A stretch of 64,000 nt of DNA from Hydrogenophaga palleronii_A (GCF_031457455.1 NZ_JAVDWU010000009.1:1-64000), one strand, 5' to 3'. Positions 9,372 through 19,774 are shown, numbered from the stretch's first letter. The notes: generated by a model not told the origin, from the letters alone. Numbers and translations are program-made.

Positions 9372-9794
9372 ATGAAGACCCTGATCCGCCTGATCACTGT
9401 TGCCTGCTGGTCGCTGGCCATGTCGGCGCAAGCCGTTGGACCCGATGACGCCAACGGCTTGTGGATGACCGCGGAGAGCGATGCGGTGATCCGCTTCGCG
9501 CCCTGTGCCGATCTGCCCGCCGCATTGTGCGGAACCATCGTCTGGGACAAGGACGCCGGCACCCCGGCCGACACCTGTGGCGTGCGCATTGCACAGCTCG
9601 GGCGCTACGACAAGGACGCCTGGCGCGATGGCTGGGTCTACGACCCGCGCGACGGCAAGAAATACAAGGGCGTCGTGCGCGCCCAGGCCGACGAACTGCG
9701 CATCCGCGCTTTCGTGGGCGTGGAAATCCTCGGCCAGACCGAACGGCTCAAGCGCGTGGCCAGCTTGCCTGCCGCGCCGGCCTGCAAATCCTGA
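9372..9794 (+). CDS. DUF2147 secreted protein
   Basis: 140 residues with a Sec signal peptide (cleavage near AQA-VGP) and a DUF2147 beta-rich domain recognised by the opening GLWMTAESDAVIRF, the LCGTIVWDKD motif and the FVGVEILGQTE end. DUF2147 proteins are small periplasmic proteins of unknown function, often near porins or lipid and organic-acid genes. The ATG at 9372 is chosen over an upstream in-frame ATG (9339) because it begins the signal peptide and has AAAGG about 9 bases upstream. It is probably co-transcribed with the porin gene 65 bp downstream. A paralogue lies at 19292 and a remnant at 52178. Confidence 0.85.
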   Translation: MKTLIRLITVACWSLAMSAQAVGPDDANGLWMTAESDAVIRFAPCADLPAALCGTIVWDKDAGTPADTCGVRIAQLGRYDKDAWRDGWVYDPRDGKKYKGVVRAQADELRIRAFVGVEILGQTERLKRVASLPAAPACKS

Positions 9795-9859
9795 TCCCGT
9801 CACCCTGCGTTCCCCTCCCGTCAGTCCACTCCCACCCATCGCCCAAGGAAAGTCCCCAC

Positions 9860-10738
9860 ATGAATCCGATCCGCCCCCTGTCGGTTGCCATTGCCACCTT
9901 GCTGGTCAGCGCCGCCGTGCCCTCGTTCGCCCAGGAAATGGCCAGCTTCGCCGTGACCACGGAACTCAAGCTCACCACCGACGTGCGCAGCCGCGGTGTC
10001 TCCGACTCGTTCAACCGGCCGGGCGCCAAGCTCAGCGTGCAGGCCGCGCACGAAAGCGGCCTGGTCGGCCTGGCGGAGTTCGCCACGGTGAGCAAGCAGC
10101 AGTTCCTCGGTGGCAAGGGACTCGGCGCCACGCTGGCTGGTGGCTACCGATTCGGCGACCCCGAGGGGTGGCACTTCGGCGTGGGCCTGGCCGCCGAGTT
10201 GTTCCCGGGTGCGAAGTTCGAAGCACCGCACAGCTTTGACATGGCGACCGGCACGCCCACGGACTGGCGCCGCACCCGATACGACAGCGCCTTCGCGCTG
10301 GCCGAGATCGGCTACGGCGCGCTGGAGGCGCGCGTCATGAATGTGATCTCCAAGACCTACCGCGGTGCCAACACCGGCAGCGTGTGCGGCACCATGCTTT
10401 CGACCATGGCCGATCCGATGCCGGGGCTGGCCTGTTATGCGCGTGGCGACCAGAACTCGCGCGGCAGCTGGCTGCTGGACCTGGGCTACAAGATCGATCT
10501 GAACCCGACCACCGCGCTGAACCTGCACGGCGGCTACCAGAAAGTCGCCAACTTCAAAGAGGCGAACTTCACCGACTACGCGGTTGGCATCACGCACAAG
10601 CGCTGGGGCTTCAACTGGAGCGCCGAGTGGATGACCACCCGCACCAAGGTGCGTGAGCTCTACATCGCGCTCGACGGCGACAAGGTGCGCGCCACGGACA
10701 ACGACCGCCTCGTGCTCTCCGTTTCGCGCAGTTTCTGA
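9860..10738 (+). CDS. TorF-family putative porin
   Basis: 292 residues: a signal peptide ending at SFAQ, then an antiparallel beta-barrel pattern with the family start (ELKLTTDVRSRGVSDSFNRPG) and a C-terminal phenylalanine (VSRSF), the outer-membrane insertion signal. The family (Gcw_chp/TIGR02001) is predicted to form outer-membrane channels. The ATG is preceded by CAAGGAAA 8 bases upstream. It follows the DUF2147 gene and precedes the sugar-kinase cluster, so it may admit the substrate of that cluster; this is inference from position. Confidence 0.85.
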   Translation: MNPIRPLSVAIATLLVSAAVPSFAQEMASFAVTTELKLTTDVRSRGVSDSFNRPGAKLSVQAAHESGLVGLAEFATVSKQQFLGGKGLGATLAGGYRFGDPEGWHFGVGLAAELFPGAKFEAPHSFDMATGTPTDWRRTRYDSAFALAEIGYGALEARVMNVISKTYRGANTGSVCGTMLSTMADPMPGLACYARGDQNSRGSWLLDLGYKIDLNPTTALNLHGGYQKVANFKEANFTDYAVGITHKRWGFNWSAEWMTTRTKVRELYIALDGDKVRATDNDRLVLSVSRSF

Positions 10739-10740
10739 TA

Positions 10741-10960
10741 TGGGCCACCCCCTGCGCCGCTTCGCTCGCCTTGCAGGCCGCGGCATCGCCAGAGCCGATG
10801 CCTCTTCGTCCTGTCCAGGCCTGCGCAGGCAGGCTTTGGAGCCGCAGTCCTCAGCCCCCTCTCTCGCCTTCGGCGGGAGGGCGACGGCGCCCGAGGCCCG
10901 GCGAAGCCGGTTCGTCGGTGCCTCTGGGTGGTATGGCTTCGTGCGGCACAACGGTGCTGG
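10741..10960. repeat. Palindrome-rich repetitive intergenic sequence
   Basis: About 220 bp between the porin and kinase genes hold several small palindromes: GCCTGCGCAGGC (10819-10830), the hairpin CTCTCGCC/GGCGGGAG (10861-10879, one mismatch) and CCGGC-GAA-GCCGG (10898-10910). The frame upstream of the kinase start stays open across it but encodes low-complexity sequence. It resembles the short dispersed intergenic repeats common in Comamonadaceae. Only a genome-wide search could confirm copy number. Confidence 0.5.
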
Positions 10961-10971
10961 GGCGCACTGAG

Positions 10972-12591
10972 ATGGGCGCCACACGCAATTCCACACCCGC
11001 TCATACCGACGAGCGCCTCGTGCTCGCGGTGGACCTGGGCACCTCGGGCTGCAAGTGCGCCCTGGTGTCGCTCGACGGCGTGGTGCGCGCCTGGGCGTTC
11101 CGCGCGGTGCCGCTGCACGTGCAGGGCGCCCTGGCCGAGCAGGAGCCGCAGGACTGGTGGGCGGCGTTGCTCGGCAGCGCGGGCGAGATCCTCGCCGGCG
11201 ACGCCGGACTGCGACGCCGTGTCGTGGCGGTGTGCTGCTCCGCGCAGACCGAAGGCACGGTGTGCGTGGACCGCAGCGGTCAGGCCATCGGGCGCGCGCT
11301 CACTTGGCTCGATGCCCGCGGTGCCGCCGCCATGGCACGCCGGGTGCGCGGCCGCGGCCTGAGCATCGAGGGCTATGGGCCGCTCAAGCTGTGGCGCTGG
11401 TTGCGGTTGACCGGTGGCGCGCCGTCGCTCTCAGGGCGCGACTCGGCCGGGCACATGGCCTACCTCCGCGACGAGGAACCCGAGCGCTACCAGCGCACGC
11501 ACAAGTTCCTCAACGTGCTCGACTACCTGAACCTGCGTCTGACGGGCCGGTTCTGCGCCACGCAGGATTCCACCGTCACCTCCTGGGTCACCAACAACCG
11601 CGACCCGTACCGAATCCGCTATGACGCCGGCCTGATTCGCCTGCTGGGTATCGATGCAGAGAAGCTGCCGGAGATCGTGCATTCCACCGAGGTGCTCGGC
11701 CCCCTCCTGCCCGATGTGGCGCAGGCACTGGGCCTGAGGCACAACACCGTGGTGGTGGCGGGCGCGGTGGACAACTCGGCGGTGGCCGTGGGCGCGGCCG
11801 TGGACGACTTCGACACCCATCTGTACCTGGGCACCTCGTCCTGGCTGGGTGCGCACGTCCCCTTCATGAAGACCGACGTGCGCCACAAGATCGCTGCCAT
11901 CCCCAGTGCCGTCGATGGGCGCTACCTCGCGATGGCGCTGCAGTCCACCGCCGGGGCCAACCTCTCGTTCCTGCGCGACCGCATCCTCTACCACCCAGAC
12001 GAACTCGCGAGTGACGAGGAGCACCCTGCGGTCTACGAGGTGCTCAACCGCATTGCCGCCCGCGTGCCGCCGGGCGCGCGAGGCCTGATCTACACACCCT
12101 GGCTGCTGGGTGAGCGCACGCCGGTGGACGACCCGCGCCTGCGCGCTGGGCTGCTGAACATGTCGCTGGAGCACACGCGCGAGGACATCTTCCGCGCTTT
12201 CCTGGAAGGGGTGGCACTGAACACACGCTGGATGCTCGAACCCTTTGCCCGCTTGCTCGGTCGAAACGCCGGCACCATCACCGCGGTGGGTGGCGGTGCG
12301 CAGTCGGACGTGTGGTGCCAGATCATGGCCGACGTGACCGGGCAACCGATCCGGCAGATCGAGAACCCGATCCAGACCAATGCCATCGGCGCCACCTACA
12401 TCGCCGGCGTCGGCATGGGTGCGCTGTCGTTCGCCGACCTGTCGCACCTGCGGCGCACGCGCGCCGTCTATGAACCCGACCGCGCGCTGCGCCGCCTGCA
12501 CGACGACCAGTTCGAGACCTTCAAGGAGGTGCGCACGCGGCTGGCACCGCTCTACCACCGACTCAACCAACCTCAGGGAGCTACCGCATGA
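10972..12591 (+). CDS. FGGY-family carbohydrate kinase (xylulokinase-like)
   Basis: ATP-dependent kinase of the xylulokinase/glycerokinase family, 539 residues. It shows the N-terminal phosphate-1 loop AVDLGTSGCK (about residue 20), a TWLDAR motif, the adenosine region LYLGTSSW and the C-terminal FGGY signature GGGAQSDVWCQIMADV (about residue 440). The reading frame is open upstream to 10771, but that part is repetitive intergenic DNA; ATG 10972 starts just ahead of the conserved domain, though its ribosome-binding site is weak. It overlaps the aldolase gene by 4 bp. Kinase followed by class II aldolase suggests phosphorylation of a ketose or polyol-derived sugar and its cleavage to trioses; the sugar is unknown. 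Confidence 0.88.
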   Translation: MGATRNSTPAHTDERLVLAVDLGTSGCKCALVSLDGVVRAWAFRAVPLHVQGALAEQEPQDWWAALLGSAGEILAGDAGLRRRVVAVCCSAQTEGTVCVDRSGQAIGRALTWLDARGAAAMARRVRGRGLSIEGYGPLKLWRWLRLTGGAPSLSGRDSAGHMAYLRDEEPERYQRTHKFLNVLDYLNLRLTGRFCATQDSTVTSWVTNNRDPYRIRYDAGLIRLLGIDAEKLPEIVHSTEVLGPLLPDVAQALGLRHNTVVVAGAVDNSAVAVGAAVDDFDTHLYLGTSSWLGAHVPFMKTDVRHKIAAIPSAVDGRYLAMALQSTAGANLSFLRDRILYHPDELASDEEHPAVYEVLNRIAARVPPGARGLIYTPWLLGERTPVDDPRLRAGLLNMSLEHTREDIFRAFLEGVALNTRWMLEPFARLLGRNAGTITAVGGGAQSDVWCQIMADVTGQPIRQIENPIQTNAIGATYIAGVGMGALSFADLSHLRRTRAVYEPDRALRRLHDDQFETFKEVRTRLAPLYHRLNQPQGATA

Positions 12592-13289
12592 GCCTGCCCG
12601 GCCGCCCGAAAGGCGAATACTGGAGTGCGCAGCACGAAGGTTCACCAGTGAACACGCTGTCCGTTCGCCGCACTGTCGTCGAGATGTGCGTCCAGCTCTC
12701 CCACCAGGGACACTTCTCCGGCACGGGCGGCAACATCGCGCTGCGCATCGACGCCGAACACATCGCCGTCACGCCCTCGGCCACCGACTACCTCACCATG
12801 AGCGCCGACGACGTGTGCGTGCTGCGCCTGGCCGATCTGCGACAGGTCGGAGGGAGCAAGTCGCCATCGGTCGAGAGCGGCCTGCACGCGCAGGTGCTGC
12901 GCGCCCGGCCCGACGTGCAGGCCAGCGTGCACACGCACCAGCCCGTCGCCAGCGCCTGCGCCCTGCTGGGGCGGCCGCTGGAGGTGCCCCCCGGCCCCCT
13001 GCGGCGGCTGCTGGGTGAGCGCATTCCCGTGGCGGGCTACGCCCCGTCGGGCAGCGGCTGGTTGTCGTCCAGGCTGGCCCGCCAGCTGCGCCCCGACACC
13101 AACGCCTACCTGATGCTCAACCACGGCGCGCTCTGCTGCGGCGCCACGCCCGACGCAGCCCTGCAGGCAGTGGAAGACCTCGAAACCCTGTGCACCTCCC
13201 TGCTGCTGCAGCGCATCGCTGCGCGCAGCGAACGGGAGCCTCTCATGCAGGCCGCACTGCGGCGCGTCGCCGACGCGCTGGTGGCCTGA
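12588..13289 (+). CDS. Class II aldolase/adducin-family protein
   Basis: Zinc-dependent aldolase or decarboxylase of the fuculose-1-phosphate aldolase family, 233 residues. The substrate loop GTGGNIALRI is near residue 45, the metal ligands appear as HTH (about 115-117) and NHG (about 178), so the site looks intact. Translationally coupled (ATGA overlap) to the kinase upstream, which fits phosphorylation then cleavage of a sugar. The acceptor and donor cannot be told from sequence. Confidence 0.87.
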   Translation: MSLPGRPKGEYWSAQHEGSPVNTLSVRRTVVEMCVQLSHQGHFSGTGGNIALRIDAEHIAVTPSATDYLTMSADDVCVLRLADLRQVGGSKSPSVESGLHAQVLRARPDVQASVHTHQPVASACALLGRPLEVPPGPLRRLLGERIPVAGYAPSGSGWLSSRLARQLRPDTNAYLMLNHGALCCGATPDAALQAVEDLETLCTSLLLQRIAARSEREPLMQAALRRVADALVA

Positions 13290-13320
13290 TTCCTCCCTGC
13301 CATCCATCCGCCCATCCACC

Positions 13321-14811
<1,491 letters not shown>

Positions 14812-14815
14812 CGCC

Positions 14816-15448
14816 ATGGGCATCGAACAAGACTTGAGTGCGCAATGGCCCGGGGTGCGCGACCGGCTGCAGGTCAAGGGCCTGCTGGATGGCGAAGGCG
14901 CCAGCCTTTCGCTGCGCATTCCCGGCACCGAGGCCATGTGGTTCGGGCTTGCCAGCGACAGCGCGCCACAGCGCTTGGTCTGGCGCGCGGCACCGCGCGA
15001 AGCCGAGGCGCATGGCGCCACCTACATCACGCGCAGTGACGTGGGCGCCATCGCCGTGGGCGGTGGGGCGTTCGGCCGCTGCCTGGCAGATTTCGGCGGC
15101 GCGATGCCTCAGGTGTTCGACGAGCAGGCGCGCCATCTGGGCCCGATGGGGCCGCCGAGCGCGGGCGTGGGTGATGTGCCGGCGGTGTTGCGGCAGGGCG
15201 GCAATGCGCTGCTGCTGCGGGGTCGACCGGTTTGCCTGGGCATGACCGCGCTGCGCCTGGCGCTCAACGCCGAGCTGTTCGAGAAGTGCGCCAAGGCCTA
15301 TGTGCTGGCCGTGGCCGGCAACGGGCGCGTGCGGCCGCTGCCCTGGATCGTTCGCCTGGTGGCCAACCGCCGCCTGGCGAAGGATCGGCAGCGCGCGGCA
15401 GTGCGTTTCGTGCAAGGGCTTCTGCCCGAAGAGAGCAACGGTTACTGA
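14816..15448 (+). CDS. Degenerate class II aldolase-like protein
   Basis: 210 residues starting 4 bp after the aminotransferase stop. The order of conserved blocks resembles class II aldolases: GLLDGEGASLSLRIPG at the substrate-loop position, YITRSDV, FDEQARHLGPMG, and GGNALLLRGRPVCLG where active members have an NHG motif. The HxH and NHG metal ligands are missing (only two isolated histidines), so it is probably not a metal-dependent aldolase. It could be a pseudo-enzyme, perhaps a partner of the true aldolase three genes upstream. The family call rests on visual pattern only. Confidence 0.55.
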   Translation: MGIEQDLSAQWPGVRDRLQVKGLLDGEGASLSLRIPGTEAMWFGLASDSAPQRLVWRAAPREAEAHGATYITRSDVGAIAVGGGAFGRCLADFGGAMPQVFDEQARHLGPMGPPSAGVGDVPAVLRQGGNALLLRGRPVCLGMTALRLALNAELFEKCAKAYVLAVAGNGRVRPLPWIVRLVANRRLAKDRQRAAVRFVQGLLPEESNGY

Positions 15449-15469
15449 CCCACCCTGGAGGGGCATGCC

Positions 15470-16639
15470 ATGTCATCCCGACCCTATCCGAGTGCTTCCC
15501 CAGTGCAACTGGCCGGTGCGCTGGCCATCGGCACCATCGCCGTGCTCATGGTGGGCGTGCAGCCCATCCTGCTCGGAGCCCTGGTCGAGGCCGGCCACGT
15601 CAGCCTGGAGGGCGTGGGCATCGTGGCGATGGCCGAGATCATCATGCTGGGGCTGGGCGTGGTGCTCGGCGACACCCTGCTGCCCGTCGCGCGGCTGCGG
15701 CTGATCACCATCCTCGCCGCGCTGTGCGCCGCGGCGCTGGACCTGCTCACCCTGCAGGCCGTGGGCGACGGCGGCATGGCGGCCGTGCGGGCGGGCGCGG
15801 GCCTGGCCGAGGGGGTGCTGATCTGGGGCACCACCGGCGTGATCGTGCGCACGGCCCAGCCGGCGCGCATTGGCGGTGTCTTCTTCGTGCTGCAGACCAT
15901 TGCCCAGGCCCTGCTGGGGCTGGCGCTGGCCAACGCCATCATTCCGCGCTGGGGCTGGCCGGGCGGCTTCGTGGCGCTGGCCCTGCTGGCGCTGCTGCCC
16001 TGCCTGCTGGCGTTCGTGCAGCCGGCGCGCCTCGCGCCCCTGGCCCCGCCCGCGGTCTCGGGCTTCCGATGGTCGGCCGCCACGCTGCAGCCCCTGGCCG
16101 TGGTGTTCCTGCAGCTGGCGGCGCTGGGCTCGTTCTGGGCCTACCTGGAGCCGCTGGGCCAGGCCGTGGGGCTGGACGCACGCGCCGCGCAGACCCTGGT
16201 TGCCGCGGTGCTGGTGATGCAGGTGGTGGGCGGCAGCGTGGCGGCGCTGGCGGTGCGCCGACTGCCGCTGGTACCCACCCTGGTGTTCTGTTCGATGGCG
16301 CTGGCCGCGGTCACCGCCACCGTGCACCAGTTGCCCGCGGGCGGTGTGCGCAGCTTCTCCATCGCCTGTGCGGCGTTCGGTTTTGTGTGGCTGTTCATGC
16401 TGCCGTTCCACATCGGCCTGGCGTTCCGCGCCGACCCCAGCGGCCGCCTGGCGGGCCTGGTGCCGGCGGCGCAGCTGCTGGGCAGCGCCTTGGGACCGCT
16501 CACCGCTTCGTTCATGGTCGAGGGCAACGACGCCAGCGCCGTTCCCCTGCTCAGCGTGGCGTTTGCCATGACTGCGGCCACACTGGCGCTGCTGACCCGA
16601 ACGCGCCGTGGCGCGCAACCCATGAGGATCTTGCCTTGA
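15470..16639 (+). CDS. MFS transporter
   Basis: 389 residues, strongly hydrophobic with about 12 predicted membrane helices and a short hydrophilic middle, as in the major facilitator superfamily. It overlaps the next gene by 4 bp (TTGA) and shares the operon of the kinase, aldolase and aminotransferase, so it is the likely inner-membrane carrier for the substrate or product of that pathway. A distant relative of similar size is encoded at 60335. No motif identifies the substrate. Confidence 0.85.
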   Translation: MSSRPYPSASPVQLAGALAIGTIAVLMVGVQPILLGALVEAGHVSLEGVGIVAMAEIIMLGLGVVLGDTLLPVARLRLITILAALCAAALDLLTLQAVGDGGMAAVRAGAGLAEGVLIWGTTGVIVRTAQPARIGGVFFVLQTIAQALLGLALANAIIPRWGWPGGFVALALLALLPCLLAFVQPARLAPLAPPAVSGFRWSAATLQPLAVVFLQLAALGSFWAYLEPLGQAVGLDARAAQTLVAAVLVMQVVGGSVAALAVRRLPLVPTLVFCSMALAAVTATVHQLPAGGVRSFSIACAAFGFVWLFMLPFHIGLAFRADPSGRLAGLVPAAQLLGSALGPLTASFMVEGNDASAVPLLSVAFAMTAATLALLTRTRRGAQPMRILP

Positions 16640-17691
16640 ACACCATTCACTTGGTCACGGGTGCCAGCGGTTTTGTCGCCGCGCACCTCACGCGCCTGCT
16701 GCTGGAAGCCGGGCACACCGTGCACGCCACGGTGCGCAGCCTGGGCCAGACGGCCAAGCTGCGCCCCCTGCACGCCATGCAGCAGCAGTTCCCGGGGCGC
16801 CTGGCGCTGTTCGAGGCGGACCTGCTCAAGCCCGGTTCCTTCAACGAGGCGATGGCGGGCTGCGCCGTGGTGCATCACGTGGCCTCGCCCTTCCTGCTGC
16901 CGGAGAAGATCACCGACGGGCGCCGCCAGATGCTGGAGCCGGCGCTGCAGGGCACGCGCAACGTGCTGGGCAGCGTCGAGCGCACCCCCAGTGTGCAGCG
17001 CGTGGTGATGACCTCGACGGTGGGCGCGATCTTCGGCGACTACATCGACGTGCGGCAGATGAAGGACGGTGTGCTCGCCGAGGCCTACTTCAACACCAGC
17101 AGCACGCTGGCGAACAACCCCTACCACCTGTCCAAGGTCGAGGCCGAGAAGGAGGCCTGGCGCCTGCACGGTCTGCAGCAGCGCTGGAGCCTGGTGACGA
17201 TCAACCCCGGCCTGATCCTCGGCCCCTCACTCACACCCGAATCGGTGTCCGGTAGCCTGTTCCTGCTCGACGAGATGCTGCGTGGCGTGCTGTTCTACGG
17301 CATGCCCGACCTGAGCCTGACCACGGTGGACGTGCGCGAGGTCGCTCTGGCCCATCTGCGCGCGGCCGAGCGGTCGCAAGCGCACGGGCGTTACATCCTG
17401 GCCGAGAAGGAGATGATCTCCTTCGTCGAGATCTCGAAGATCCTGCGCAGCGTGCACCCCCGGCCCTGGCTGCTGCCGCGCCACACCATCCCCGACTGGC
17501 TGGTCCGGCTGATTGGTCCCGTGTTCGGTCTGACGCCCGAGTACATCCGCAACCATCTGGGCATCCGGTTCCCGGTCGACAACCGGCGCAGCATCGAGGA
17601 ACTGGGCATCACCTACCGGCCGATCCGGGAGACCCTGACCGAGCATGCGATCGAGTGGCTGCGCCAGCGCCGCAGCGCCTCGGCAACGTGA
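16636..17691 (+). CDS. NAD-dependent epimerase/dehydratase (dihydroflavonol-reductase-like)
   Basis: 351 residues of the extended short-chain dehydrogenase family. The N-terminal TGASGFVAAHL nucleotide loop and the catalytic pair YHLSK (Tyr-x3-Lys) are present, as is NPGLILGP, which is typical of dihydroflavonol reductase and aldehyde reductase-like members. Start is TTG at 16636, overlapping the MFS stop (TTGA), which puts the Rossmann motif a few residues from the N-terminus; the frame is open far upstream, but that part lies antisense-free inside other genes and is not conserved in type. Likely reduces a carbonyl intermediate of the cluster. Confidence 0.85.
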   Translation: MNTIHLVTGASGFVAAHLTRLLLEAGHTVHATVRSLGQTAKLRPLHAMQQQFPGRLALFEADLLKPGSFNEAMAGCAVVHHVASPFLLPEKITDGRRQMLEPALQGTRNVLGSVERTPSVQRVVMTSTVGAIFGDYIDVRQMKDGVLAEAYFNTSSTLANNPYHLSKVEAEKEAWRLHGLQQRWSLVTINPGLILGPSLTPESVSGSLFLLDEMLRGVLFYGMPDLSLTTVDVREVALAHLRAAERSQAHGRYILAEKEMISFVEISKILRSVHPRPWLLPRHTIPDWLVRLIGPVFGLTPEYIRNHLGIRFPVDNRRSIEELGITYRPIRETLTEHAIEWLRQRRSASAT

Positions 17692-17703
17692 GGGAGCGTC
17701 ACG

Positions 17704-17829
17704 GTGGAATTCAAGAACAAGGTGGTCCTGATCGTCGGTGCGTCGTCCGGGATCGGCCGGGTGCTGGCGCTGCTGTTGCCCAAGCGTTTGACCACGTGCA
17801 TCCTGCGCAGCGAGTTGCCGCGCCTGTGA
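17704..17829 (+). pseudogene. Truncated short-chain dehydrogenase remnant
   Basis: From GTG 17704 the frame encodes 41 residues. The first 28 match the start of a classical SDR, including the cofactor motif GASSGIG and its flanking beta-alpha-beta pattern, then sequence similarity stops and a stop codon follows. The remaining about 200 residues of an SDR are absent, so an internal deletion is likely. The stop TGA overlaps an in-frame GTG (17826) of the next gene, so translation of the stub may still feed the downstream aldehyde dehydrogenase gene. Confidence 0.65.
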
Positions 17830-17840
17830 AAGACCTGGCC

Positions 17841-19277
17841 ATGCCCCCCATCGACGATGCCGACCCGAAGATCCTCCTGCGCCTCTTCGAGCAACAGGCG
17901 CCGACCGCACTGGCGCTGCGCAGCTCCACCGCCCGTGAGCGTGTGGGCAAGCTCAAGCGGCTTCGCGATGGCTTGCTGAGCCGCCGCGAGGCCTGGTACA
18001 CCGCCTTCGCGGCCGACCTGCGCAAGCCGCCGCTGGAGGTCGACCTGACCGAACTGCTGCCGGTGGTGGACGAAGCGCGCCACGCCATCGCGCACCTGGC
18101 GCGCTGGATGCGACCGCAACAGGTGCGGCCCACGCTCACCACGCTGGGCACGCACGCCCGGGTGCTGGCCCAGCCGCGCGGGCGCTGCCTGATCATCGGC
18201 CCCTGGAACTACCCGGTGAACACCCTGCTCGGCCCGCTGGTGTCGGCCATCGCGGCGGGCAACACGGTGATCCTCAAGCCTTCGGAGTTCACGCCCCATG
18301 TCAACGCACTCGTCGCAGAACTGGTCGCCGAGCTGTTCGACCCAGCCGAAATCACGCTCGTGCAGGGCGGGGTGGCCACCGCACAGCAGCTGCTGACGCT
18401 GCCCTTCGACCATGTGTTCTTCACCGGCTCTACCGCTGTGGGCAGGCTGGTGATGGAGGCCGCTGCGCGGCACCTCACCTCCGTGACGCTGGAGCTGGGT
18501 GGCAAGTCGCCGGTGATCGTGGACCAGTCGGCTGATCTGCGGCAGGCCGCCGAACTGATCCTCTGGGGCAAGTTCACCAACGCCGGCCAGACCTGTGTCG
18601 CGCCCGATCACGTGTACGTGCATCGCAGTGTCAAGGCAGAGTTCATCCGCCTGTGTCAGGAACTGATGGCGGAGCGCTACGGTGCCAACGACGCCTCCGT
18701 TGAGGCGAGCCCGGACCTGGCGCGCATGATCAGCCCGCGCCACACGGAACGACTCGGGGCGCTGATCGACGACGCGCTGGCGCGCGGCGCCACCCTGGTG
18801 GCCGGCGGCCGCCACGACAGCGCCGCGCGCTACGTGGCGCCCACGCTGCTGACCGACGTGCCCGCCGAGGCGCGCATCGGGTCCGAAGAAATTTTTGGCC
18901 CGGTGCTGCCCATCGAAGCCTTCGACGTGATCGATCAGGTGATCCAGCGCATCAACGCGCAGCCCAAGCCGCTGGCGCTGTACCTGTTCAGCCGCAGCCG
19001 GTCGACGCAGGCCCGGGTCACGGCCCAGACCAGCTCGGGCGGCCTCTGTCTCAACCACTGCGTGCAGCAGTACGTGCATGGCGGTCTGCCCTTCGGTGGC
19101 GTGAACCACTCGGGCATCGGCAGCGCGCATGGTCACTACGGTTTCAAGGCGTTCTCGCATGAGCGCGCCTGTCTCGCTTCCGGTCCCCTGATGCCGCTGA
19201 GCCTGTTCTTCCCACCCTACACCCGGCGCACATCCTGGCTCAGCGCATCCCTGCTGAGGGTGTTGCGCTGGATCTGA
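17841..19277 (+). CDS. Aldehyde dehydrogenase (class 3/coniferyl aldehyde dehydrogenase type)
   Basis: NAD(P)-dependent oxidation of an aldehyde to its acid. 478 residues, short like class 3 and coniferyl-aldehyde enzymes, lacking the N-terminal arm of class 1. Catalytic Glu218 (in LELGGK) and Cys252 (in NAGQTCVAP) are present, with GPWNYP, FTGST and EEIFGP motifs. Two starts are possible: ATG 17841, and GTG 17826, which overlaps the stop of the SDR remnant; neither has a strong ribosome-binding site. It ends the cluster just before a DUF2147 gene. Confidence 0.86.
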   Translation: MPPIDDADPKILLRLFEQQAPTALALRSSTARERVGKLKRLRDGLLSRREAWYTAFAADLRKPPLEVDLTELLPVVDEARHAIAHLARWMRPQQVRPTLTTLGTHARVLAQPRGRCLIIGPWNYPVNTLLGPLVSAIAAGNTVILKPSEFTPHVNALVAELVAELFDPAEITLVQGGVATAQQLLTLPFDHVFFTGSTAVGRLVMEAAARHLTSVTLELGGKSPVIVDQSADLRQAAELILWGKFTNAGQTCVAPDHVYVHRSVKAEFIRLCQELMAERYGANDASVEASPDLARMISPRHTERLGALIDDALARGATLVAGGRHDSAARYVAPTLLTDVPAEARIGSEEIFGPVLPIEAFDVIDQVIQRINAQPKPLALYLFSRSRSTQARVTAQTSSGGLCLNHCVQQYVHGGLPFGGVNHSGIGSAHGHYGFKAFSHERACLASGPLMPLSLFFPPYTRRTSWLSASLLRVLRWI

Positions 19278-19291
19278 CGAGGAGCACACCC

Positions 19292-19774
19292 ATGAAGGTC
19301 CACCCATGGATGACGGCCCTGGCCATCGGCTCTGCGATGGTGGCCGCGCAGGCCCAGGACAAGGCCGACGACTTCACCGGCTACTGGATGACCGCGCAGC
19401 GCGACGGGGTCGTGCAGCTGGCCCGCTGCCCGCTGTACAAAAATGCGCCGCCGACCGGGCTGTGCGGCGTGATCGTCTGGGACGCCGAAGTCGACAACCC
19501 CACGCGCAGCGCCTCCCTGGACTGCAACCGCAAGGTTTTTGAGGCGGCGAAGTTTGACGCCGGTGTCTGGAAGGACGGCTGGGCTTTTGATACCCGCAAG
19601 CGCAAGTTCTACAGCACCAAGCTGCGCTTGAAAGGCGGCAATCTGCATGTGCGCGCCTATGTGGGCAGCGAGATCAATGGCGAGACGGAGGTCTTCAGCC
19701 GGGTGGCGGAAGTCCCCACTGGCTGCCAGGACCTCAAGCCAGAGTCCATGTCGATCACCGGTGTGAAGCGATGA
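19292..19774 (+). CDS. DUF2147 secreted protein (second copy)
   Basis: 160 residues with a signal peptide ending at AQAQ and a DUF2147 domain (GYWMTAQRDGVVQLARCPLYK, LCGVIVWDAE, YVGSEINGETEVFSRV). An SD-like AGGAG lies 8 bases before the ATG. It is 14 bp after the aldehyde dehydrogenase and probably closes that operon. Its last 35 residues are closely matched by the gene fragment at 52178-52282. Function of the family is unknown. Confidence 0.85.
   Translation: MKVHPWMTALAIGSAMVAAQAQDKADDFTGYWMTAQRDGVVQLARCPLYKNAPPTGLCGVIVWDAEVDNPTRSASLDCNRKVFEAAKFDAGVWKDGWAFDTRKRKFYSTKLRLKGGNLHVRAYVGSEINGETEVFSRVAEVPTGCQDLKPESMSITGVKR

Noticed and set aside
15232..16635. A long upstream extension of the reductase reading frame
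   Set aside because: The extension overlaps the MFS gene on the same strand, is Arg/Ala/Gly rich and carries no domain; the Rossmann motif starts at the TTG 16636.
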